Positions 57,947 to 64,000 of a DNA stretch of 64,000 nucleotides are shown in pieces. The stretch covers positions 1,646,501 through 1,710,500 of the forward strand of contig NZ_CP146343.1 of NCBI RefSeq assembly GCF_037055275.1, written 5' to 3'. Source of the stretch: Pseudomonas sp. ML2-2023-3. Lineage in GTDB: Bacteria; Pseudomonadota; Gammaproteobacteria; Pseudomonadales; Pseudomonadaceae. The stretch's first letter is position 1. The number at the start of each line of letters is the position of its first letter. The position numbers were made by a program, and so were the translations under genes. Below the pieces are notes generated by a model, which was given only the letters and a program-made list of their open reading frames with translations, was not told the DNA's origin and did not search any database.

Positions 57947-58588
57947 GTGTCGAGTAACGATGATGATCAGCTGGGCGAGTTGAAAGACTGGTGGCAGCGT
58001 AACGGCAAACCCCTGGTCACTGGCGGCATGCTGGCGCTGGTGGTGGTGTTCGGCTGGCAGTTTTGGCACAAGTATCAGACGAATCAGTCGCAGGGTGCGT
58101 CGATTCTCTACCAACAGTTGCTAGAGACCACACTCACGCCTGACGGTCAGCCCGATGTGGCCCGTGTGGCTGATTTGGCCAACAAGTTGAAAAGCGAATA
58201 CGCAGGTTCTGCCTATGCGCAATTTGGCGGTCTGTTCGTGGCCAAGGTCGCAGTGGACAACGGCAAACTCGATGACGCGGCCGCAGAGCTGAAAGCCATT
58301 GTCGACAAACCGGCCAATGCCACCCTGGCTGAAGTGGCGCGTCAGCGTCTGGCCCAGGTTCTGGCGGCACAGGGCAAGGTCGATGATGCCCTGAAACTGC
58401 TTGAAGGTGATTCGGACAAAGCATTCCTGGCCAGCCGCGAAGAGCTCAAGGGCGACTTGCTGGTGCAGCAGGGCCGTGCCGACGACGCACGTGCAGCCTA
58501 CGAAAAAGCCAAGGCCGCCTTGTCGGACGAAGCAGCGGTAGGTGGCTTACAAATCAAGCTCGATGACCTGGCCAAAGGGGATGCGTGA
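57947..58588 (+). CDS. YfgM-type TPR membrane protein
   Basis: 213-aa protein with an N-terminal cytoplasmic stub, one helix (LVTGGMLALVVVFGWQFWHK) and a periplasmic TPR_21 domain. E. coli YfgM is a Sec/PpiD-associated chaperone partner in the same gene order. GTG 57947 with AAGGAG upstream. Overlaps bamB. Confidence 0.9.
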   Translation: MSSNDDDQLGELKDWWQRNGKPLVTGGMLALVVVFGWQFWHKYQTNQSQGASILYQQLLETTLTPDGQPDVARVADLANKLKSEYAGSAYAQFGGLFVAKVAVDNGKLDDAAAELKAIVDKPANATLAEVARQRLAQVLAAQGKVDDALKLLEGDSDKAFLASREELKGDLLVQQGRADDARAAYEKAKAALSDEAAVGGLQIKLDDLAKGDA

Positions 58589-59732
58589 CGTGATGCGTTG
58601 GAAACATGCGGCATTGCTGGCTCTGGTCGTTTTGGCCGCGGGTTGCAGCAGCAACAGCAAAAAAGAACTGCCACCGGCCGAGCTGACCGACTTCAAAGAA
58701 GAAGTCGTGCTGCAAAAGCAGTGGAGCCGCTCGATCGGTGACGGTCAGGGCAAAACCTACAATATGCTGGTTCCAGCGGTTGAAGGTAACAACATCTACG
58801 CCGCAGACGTAACGGGTGTTGTGATGTCTCTGGACCGCATGAACGGCGACGTTGAGTGGAAAAAAGACCTCGAACTGCCTGTTTCTGGCGCAGTTGGCCT
58901 GGGCTATGGCCTGGTCATGCTCGGCACCTTGCAAGGTGACGTGGTTGCCCTGGATTCCAGCACCGGCGAAGAAAAATGGCGCTCTCGCGTCAACAGCGAA
59001 GTGCTTGCACCTCCTGCGACCAACGGCGATATCGTTGTGGTACAGACCCAGGACGATCGCCTGATCGGCCTGGATGCTTCCACCGGCAATCAGCGTTGGA
59101 CGTATGACAGCACGCCGGGCGTGCTGACCTTGCGTGGCACGGGCGCACCACTGGTGACCAATCACCTGGCCATTGCCGGTCTGTCGACCGGTAAAGTGGT
59201 TGCCCTTGATACGCGCAACGGCGTACCTGTGTGGGAGCAACGTGTTGCCATCCCGCAAGGTCGCTCCGAGCTTGAACGCATTGTCGATATCGACGGTGGC
59301 CTGCTGATGTCTGGCGGTACACTGTATGTCGCCAGCTACCAGGGCCGTATGGCTGCGCTTGAAATGGAATCGGGTCGCGTGCTCTGGCAACGCGATGCTT
59401 CCAGCTATTCAGGTGTCGCTCAAGGCTTTGGCAGCGTCTACGTCAGCCTGGCGTCGGGCACTGTAGAAGGCGTTGACGAGCGTTCGACCACCTCACTGTG
59501 GAGCAATGATGCTCTGGCTCGCCGTCAATTGTCGGCACCGGAAGTCTTCTCCAGCTACGTGGCGGTCGGTGACATGGAAGGCTATCTGCACCTGCTGAGC
59601 CAGGTCGATGGTCGTTTCGTGGGCCGTACCCGCGTTGATAGTGATGGCCTTCGGGCGCGTCCGCTGGTGGTCGGTGACATGATTTACGTGTTTGGTAACA
59701 GCGGCAAACTGGAAGCCCTGACCATTCGCTAA
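58581..59732 (+). CDS. bamB: Outer-membrane assembly lipoprotein BamB
   Basis: 383-aa lipoprotein of the BAM beta-barrel insertion complex; lipobox LAAGC, then an eight-bladed PQQ-like propeller (repeats such as GDVVALDSSTGEEKWRSRVN and GKVVALDTRNGVPVWEQRVA). ATG 58581, GTG 58590 and ATG 58593 are all possible starts; the first overlaps yfgM by 8 bp. Confidence 0.94.
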   Translation: MRDVMRWKHAALLALVVLAAGCSSNSKKELPPAELTDFKEEVVLQKQWSRSIGDGQGKTYNMLVPAVEGNNIYAADVTGVVMSLDRMNGDVEWKKDLELPVSGAVGLGYGLVMLGTLQGDVVALDSSTGEEKWRSRVNSEVLAPPATNGDIVVVQTQDDRLIGLDASTGNQRWTYDSTPGVLTLRGTGAPLVTNHLAIAGLSTGKVVALDTRNGVPVWEQRVAIPQGRSELERIVDIDGGLLMSGGTLYVASYQGRMAALEMESGRVLWQRDASSYSGVAQGFGSVYVSLASGTVEGVDERSTTSLWSNDALARRQLSAPEVFSSYVAVGDMEGYLHLLSQVDGRFVGRTRVDSDGLRARPLVVGDMIYVFGNSGKLEALTIR

Positions 59733-59815
59733 GGCGTCTATGCTTGAGGCTTCAGGGCCTCGGGCAGCCTTGCTCTGGCAAGGTTTGCGGCACATTTGTG
59801 CTGTTCCGAACTCTG

Positions 59816-59845
59816 GCCGCTGCCTTGCAGCGGCTTTTGTATTTT
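59816..59845 (+). terminator. Terminator between bamB and der
   Basis: GCCGCTG (59816-59822), 5-nt loop, CAGCGGC (59828-59834), then TTTTGTATTTT. Ends the run of genes from rlmN or ndk; der must have its own promoter or rely on read-through. Confidence 0.75.
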
Positions 59846-59870
59846 CTGAAATAACGAAGTGGAGAGCCGC

Positions 59871-61340
59871 ATGGTTCCCGTAATCGCCCTGGTGGGCCGA
59901 CCAAACGTCGGCAAGTCCACCTTGTTCAACCGCCTGACCAGGACTCGTGACGCCATCGTTGGCGACTTGTCCGGTCTGACCCGTGATCGCCAATACGGTG
60001 AGGCCAAGTGGCAAGGGCGTTCCTACATTCTGGTCGACACCGGCGGTATCTCCGGTGACGAGCACGGTATGGACGAAAAGATGGCCGAGCAGTCGCTGCT
60101 GGCTATCGAAGAAGCTGATGTCGTTCTGTTCCTGGTAGATGCAAAAGCAGGCTTCACCGCCGCTGACCAGATGATCGGCGAACACCTTCGCAAACGTAAC
60201 AAGCGTTCCTACGTAGTAGCCAACAAGGTCGACAACATCGATCCGGACATGGCTCGCGCCGAGTTCGCGCCACTGGGCATGGGCGACGCGATTCCAATCG
60301 CCGGTGCTCACGGTCGTGGTATTACCCAGATGCTGGAAATTGCCCTGAGCAACTTCCCGCGTGACGAAGAAGAGCCTGAAGACGGCGAAGAAGAAGTCGT
60401 TCTCGAAGGTGAGGAAGCCAAGCGCATTCCTGGCCCAAGCGAAAAAGACGGCATCAAAATCGCCATCATCGGTCGTCCTAACGTTGGCAAGTCGACTCTG
60501 GTTAACCGCATGCTCGGTGAAGACCGGGTAATCGTGTATGACCAGCCAGGCACTACCCGCGACAGTATCTACATCCCGTTTGAGCGTAACGACGAGAAGT
60601 ACACGCTGATCGACACCGCCGGTGTGCGCAAGCGCGGCAAGATCCACGAAGAAGTTGAAAAGTTCTCCGTGGTCAAAACCCTGCAAGCGATCAAAGACGC
60701 CAACGTGGTGATCTTTGTGATGGACGCCCGTGAAGGCGTGGTTGACCACGACCTCAACCTGTTGGGCTTTGCGCTGGAGGCCGGTCGGGCTCTGGTCATC
60801 GCGATCAACAAGTGGGACGGCATGACCCCGAGCGAGCGCGACTTCGTTAAAGTCGAGCTGACGCGTCGCCTGTTCTTCGTCGACTTCGCCGATATTCACT
60901 TTATCTCGGCGCTGCACGGCACTGGCGTGGGCAACCTGTACCAGTCGGTGCAGAACTCCTTCAAGTCAGCGGTTACCCGCTGGCCGACCAACCGTCTGAC
61001 CCAGATCCTGGAAGATGCGGTCAGTGAGCACGCGCCACCGATGGTCAACAGCCGCCGGATCAAACTGCGTTATGCCCACTTGGGTGGTGCTAACCCGCCG
61101 ATTATCGTGATCCACGGTAACCAGGTTGAGAAGGTTCCGAAGTCTTACGTCCGTTATCTCGAAAACACCTACCGTCGTGTCTTGAAGCTGGTCGGTACGC
61201 CGATCCGCATCGAGTTCAAAGGTGGCGAGAACCCGTACGAAGGCAACAAGAACTCGCTGACCGACCGTCAGGTCAACAAGAAGCGCCGCATGATGTCGCA
61301 CCACAAGAAAGCCGAGAAAAACCGCAAAGACAAGCGCTGA
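59871..61340 (+). CDS. der: Ribosome-assembly GTPase Der
   Basis: 489-aa double-GTPase needed for 50S maturation. Two G1 motifs GRPNVGKST (near residues 9 and 205), DTGG and DTAG G3 motifs, NKVD and NKWD G4 motifs, and a C-terminal KH-like domain ending in a basic [20 protein letters not shown] tail. ATG 59871 with GGAG six bases upstream. Confidence 0.96.
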   Translation: MVPVIALVGRPNVGKSTLFNRLTRTRDAIVGDLSGLTRDRQYGEAKWQGRSYILVDTGGISGDEHGMDEKMAEQSLLAIEEADVVLFLVDAKAGFTAADQMIGEHLRKRNKRSYVVANKVDNIDPDMARAEFAPLGMGDAIPIAGAHGRGITQMLEIALSNFPRDEEEPEDGEEEVVLEGEEAKRIPGPSEKDGIKIAIIGRPNVGKSTLVNRMLGEDRVIVYDQPGTTRDSIYIPFERNDEKYTLIDTAGVRKRGKIHEEVEKFSVVKTLQAIKDANVVIFVMDAREGVVDHDLNLLGFALEAGRALVIAINKWDGMTPSERDFVKVELTRRLFFVDFADIHFISALHGTGVGNLYQSVQNSFKSAVTRWPTNRLTQILEDAVSEHAPPMVNSRRIKLRYAHLGGANPPIIVIHGNQVEKVPKSYVRYLENTYRRVLKLVGTPIRIEFKGGENPYEGNKNSLTDRQVNKKRRMMSHHKKAEKNRKDKR

Positions 61341-61365
61341 TAGCGCAAGGTTCTAGCGTATTGAG

Positions 61366-61389
61366 AAAGGGTCCGAAAGGGCCCTTTTT
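61366..61389 (+). terminator. Terminator of der
   Basis: AAAGGGTCC / GGGCCCTTT (one G-U) around a GAAA tetraloop, arms 61366-61374 and 61379-61387, running into TTTTT. Confidence 0.85.
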
Positions 61390-61463
61390 CGTGTCTGACG
61401 TTTGGGCTATTCTCGGAGGGTCCTGCGCCGTAGTCAGTGCCGGGAACTCAACAGGGAACGGCC

Positions 61464-62612
61464 ATGATCACCAGCAAGTTGCCGAATGTAGGCACCACTA
61501 TTTTCACGCGCATGTCGCAGCTCGCGACAGAAACCGGCGCACTTAACCTGTCTCAGGGGTTCCCCGATTTCGACGGCCCGCAGGCATTGCGTGACGCGGT
61601 CGGCAAGCACATTGCCAGTGGCCATAACCAGTACTCACCCATGACCGGCTTGCCTGCCTTGCGTGAGCAGGTGGCAGCCAAAATTTCCCGCAGCTACGGG
61701 GTCAAGGTGGATGCTGACACCGAGGTGACGATCACGCCTGGCGCGACCCAGGCCATTTTCTGCGCAATCCAGGCCGTGATTCATGCCGGCGATGAAGTGA
61801 TCGTCTTTGATCCGTGCTACGACAGCTACGAGCCCTCGGTTGAGCTGGCGGGTGGCCGTTGCGTGCATGTGCAACTGGGGCTGGAAGACTTCTCGATAGA
61901 TTGGCAACAACTTGAAGATGCCCTGAGCCCGCGCACGCGCATGATCATCCTGAATAGCCCGCACAACCCAAGCGGTGCCCTGATCAGTCGTGCCGAACTG
62001 GACCAGTTGGCCCGCCTGATTGCCGACCGCGATATCTACCTCATCAGCGATGAGGTGTACGAACATCTGGTGTTCGATGGCGTGCCCCACGTCAGTGTTT
62101 TGTCCCATCCTGAGTTGTACCATCGCGCATTCGTTGTCAGCTCATTCGGTAAGACCTACCACGTGACAGGCTGGAAAACAGGCTACGTCGTTGCGCCGCC
62201 TGCCTTGACCGTTGAACTGCGCAAGGTTCACCAGTACGTCAGCTTCTGCGGAGTAACGCCCTTGCAGTATGCGTTGGCAGACTTCATGGCCGATCACCCG
62301 GAGCACGTTGAAGAGTTGCCAGGGTTTTACCAGGCCAAGCGCGACCTGTTCTGTGATTTGCTCAGCCCGTCGCGTTTTACCTTCAAGCCGGTGGCAGGTA
62401 CGTATTTTCAGTTGGTGGATTACTCCCGGATTCGCCCGGACCTCAACGATGTCGACATGGCGGTATGGCTGACCCGCGAACACGGGGTGGCCACTATCCC
62501 GGTGTCGGTGTTCTACCAGACCCCGCCTGAAGGGCAGCGGCTGGTTCGTCTATGTTTTGCAAAACGCGAGGAGACGCTGCGCGAAGCAGCAGAAAAACTA
62601 TGCGTGATCTGA
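61464..62612 (+). CDS. Methionine-type aminotransferase (YbdL/MtnE-like)
   Basis: 382-aa fold-type I PLP aminotransferase. Features: GALNLSQGFPDFDGPQALRD, NSPHNPSGA, PLP lysine in SSFGKTYHVTGWKTGY. This subfamily transaminates methionine and related residues with keto acids, and its product and glutamine-derived keto acids are cleared by omega-amidase. ATG 61464 with AGGGAA upstream. It overlaps the omega-amidase gene by 13 bp. Confidence 0.88.
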   Translation: MITSKLPNVGTTIFTRMSQLATETGALNLSQGFPDFDGPQALRDAVGKHIASGHNQYSPMTGLPALREQVAAKISRSYGVKVDADTEVTITPGATQAIFCAIQAVIHAGDEVIVFDPCYDSYEPSVELAGGRCVHVQLGLEDFSIDWQQLEDALSPRTRMIILNSPHNPSGALISRAELDQLARLIADRDIYLISDEVYEHLVFDGVPHVSVLSHPELYHRAFVVSSFGKTYHVTGWKTGYVVAPPALTVELRKVHQYVSFCGVTPLQYALADFMADHPEHVEELPGFYQAKRDLFCDLLSPSRFTFKPVAGTYFQLVDYSRIRPDLNDVDMAVWLTREHGVATIPVSVFYQTPPEGQRLVRLCFAKREETLREAAEKLCVI

Positions 62613-63391
62613 AGGGTTTACCCGATTTAACCGTGGCACTGGTGCAAACCACGCTAGCCTGGCATGACCGTCAGGCCAATTTCGAACATTTCGACGAGCT
62701 GCTTGAGCATGCTCGGGGCGCCGATCTGGTGGTGCTGCCCGAAATGTTTACCACCGGCTTCAGCATGGAGTCCAAAACCCTGGCTGAACCTGAAGGCGGC
62801 CCAAGCACCGAGTGGCTGCGCAAGCAGGCAAAAAGGCTTGATGCCGTGGTCACGGGTAGCGTGATTGTGCGTGCGGCAGATGGCAGCCACCGTAATCGAT
62901 TGTTGTGGGCCCGCCCTGATGGCGAAGTGCTGCACTACGACAAACGTCACCTGTTTCGTATGGCCGGTGAGCATGAGCATTTCACCCCGGGTGAGCGTCA
63001 GGTTCAGTTCGAGGTCAAAGGTTGGCGTATTCGCCCTTTGATTTGCTATGACCTGCGCTTCCCGGTGTGGAGCTGCGACCCTCACGACACCGACTTGTTG
63101 CTGTATACCGCCAGTTGGCCAGGGGCGCGTCGATTGCACTGGAACCGCTTATTACCTGCACGGGCCATCGAAAATCTCTGTTACGTCGCAGCGGTGAATC
63201 GGGTGGGCACGGACGGTAAAGGGATGGTCTACACGGGCGACAGCCATATCTTCGACTTCCAGGGCGAGTCACTGCTCAGTGCCGGTGAGGCGGACGGCGT
63301 GTTCACCATGAGCCTCAACGCGGCCGATCTGAGTGCCTATCGTGAGCGGTTTCCGGCCAACCTGGATGCGGACGATTTCGAGCTGCGCTGA
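62600..63391 (+). CDS. Omega-amidase / carbon-nitrogen hydrolase (YafV/Nit2-like)
   Basis: 263-aa nitrilase-superfamily amidase. Catalytic triad Glu (VLPEMFTTGFS), Lys (YDKRHLFR) and Cys (LICYDLRFPVWS) are present. It likely hydrolyses alpha-ketoglutaramate made when a glutamine-dependent transaminase works on methionine keto acid; E. coli YafV and the adjacent transaminase type support this. The 13-bp overlap implies coupling. Confidence 0.88.
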   Translation: MRDLKGLPDLTVALVQTTLAWHDRQANFEHFDELLEHARGADLVVLPEMFTTGFSMESKTLAEPEGGPSTEWLRKQAKRLDAVVTGSVIVRAADGSHRNRLLWARPDGEVLHYDKRHLFRMAGEHEHFTPGERQVQFEVKGWRIRPLICYDLRFPVWSCDPHDTDLLLYTASWPGARRLHWNRLLPARAIENLCYVAAVNRVGTDGKGMVYTGDSHIFDFQGESLLSAGEADGVFTMSLNAADLSAYRERFPANLDADDFELR

Positions 63392-63428
63392 TGTGTGGAA
63401 GCCGTTATCAGACGGTGTGCGACTTAAA

Positions 63429-63522
63429 ACCTGTGGGAGCGTGGCTTGCCCGCGATGGCATCACTGCAGTCTGTCTGCCAAACCGCGCCGCCTGAATCGC
63501 GAGCAAGCCCGCTCCCACAGGT
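63429..63522. repeat. REP/REPIN palindromic element
   Basis: ACCTGTGGGAGCGTGGCTTG (from 63429) and inverted GCGAGCAAGCCCGCTCCCAC (to 63519 with CAGGT after) face each other. Best-preserved arms of the set. Confidence 0.85.
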
Positions 63523-63557
63523 GCTAGTCATTGCCGGTCCTGGGCCTCGATGAAATA

Positions 63558-63591
63558 AAAAGCCCCCAAGGCGTTCACCTTGGGGGCTTTT
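63558..63591. terminator. Bidirectional terminator between the amidase gene and leuA
   Basis: AAAAGCCCCCAAGG (63558-63571), loop CGTTCA, exact complement 63578-63591; T-runs on both strands. Serves leuA (minus) and the amidase transcript (plus). Confidence 0.85.
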
Positions 63592-63608
63592 GCGTTTCGG
63601 GCCAATGC

Positions 63609-64000
63609 TTACGCCGCTTTGGCCTCGGTTTCGGTCAGCGAACGGTTCAGGGCGCTGAACACGGCCTTGAAGCTTGCCGTGGTGATGTTTTCATCAATAC
63701 CCACGCCATGTACGGCACGCCCGCCATTGACCCGCAGTTCAATGTAAGCCGCAGCCTTGGCGTTGGTGCCCGCGCCAATTGCGTGTTCGTTGTAGTCCAT
63801 TATTTCGGCGTTGACCGGCAGGCCAGCGACCAGCGCTTCCAGCGCGCCGTTGCCCTTGCCGCTCCAGCGCAGGTTGGTTTCGCCATCGCCTTTGGCCGAC
63901 ACTTCAACCTCGACTGCGCTATGGCCGTTCTCTTCCTGTAAGCGGTGGCTGACCAGCGCGTAAGGCGTATTGGCCTGCAAGTACTCAGTGCGAAGCAAGT
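63609..64000 (-). CDS. leuA: 2-isopropylmalate synthase, C-terminal part (runs off the right edge)
   Basis: The last 130 residues are present, read from the edge to the stop at 63609-63611. They form the C-terminal LeuA allosteric dimer domain that binds leucine for feedback inhibition: [40 protein letters not shown] and [20 protein letters not shown]. The catalytic TIM barrel lies outside the window. First committed step of leucine synthesis. Confidence 0.92.
   Translation of the reverse strand, partial: LLRTEYLQANTPYALVSHRLQEENGHSAVEVEVSAKGDGETNLRWSGKGNGALEALVAGLPVNAEIMDYNEHAIGAGTNAKAAAYIELRVNGGRAVHGVGIDENITTASFKAVFSALNRSLTETEAKAA

Overview
The window reads as chromosomal DNA of a fluorescent-type Pseudomonas. 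Grounds: a NorR/flavohaemoglobin pair, the cyoABCDE quinol oxidase behind dsbB, the queA-tgt-yajC-secDF block followed by suhB-trmJ-cysE-iscRSUA-hscBA-fdx-iscX-ndk-rlmN-pilF-rodZ-ispG-hisS-yfgM-bamB-der, and repeated intergenic palindromes of the GTGGGAGCGGGCTTGC type (REP/REPIN elements common in P. fluorescens-group genomes). Genus is well supported by gene order; species cannot be told. All identifications come from reading the sequence; no database search was run.

Layout. 1-8.2 kb: 5' part of norR (minus) and its divergent target hmp (NO detoxification), dsbB, then the cyo operon ending in a strong terminator. 8.3-14.4 kb: accessory-looking region. It starts with a collapsed IS110-type transposase remnant, followed by an AT-richer gene for a small secreted protein of unknown type and a four-gene tripartite exporter (MacB-like ATPase, separate MacB-like permease, TolC-like outer-membrane factor, HlyD/MacA-like adaptor). 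The adaptor gene carries a frameshift near a six-G run. 14.4-15.2 kb: lone lipoprotein gene. 15.4-23.9 kb: hexuronate (glucuronate/mannonate) catabolism: kdgR divergent from kdgK-manD-rspB-like-MFS-uxuB-uxuA, with two KdgR-like palindromes around the kdgK promoter and two non-homologous mannonate dehydratases. 23.9-37.0 kb: mixed genes: NmrA-like reductase with divergent LysR, Lrp with divergent LysE exporter, a partly decayed tandem duplication of a cytochrome c / small-protein pair, a two-component system divergent from a PepSY protein/cytochrome b561 operon that runs on into a BNR-repeat protein, a membrane protein and an LtaS-like sulfatase, and an SRPBCC protein.

37.2 kb to the end is ordinary core genome: tRNA-Leu(CAA) with its own promoter and terminator; queuosine biosynthesis (queA, tgt) joined to Sec translocase accessory genes (yajC, secD, secF); suhB; trmJ-cysE; the complete isc iron-sulfur operon under an IscR-box promoter; ndk; a long co-directional series ending with bamB and der; a methionine-salvage-type transaminase/omega-amidase pair; and the 3' end of leuA at the right edge.

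The best candidates for something not yet described are the secreted protein with its dedicated split-MacB exporter (9.0-14.4 kb), and the overlapping PepSY / cytochrome b561 / BNR / membrane protein / LtaS-like operon next to a two-component system (29.5-36.5 kb).
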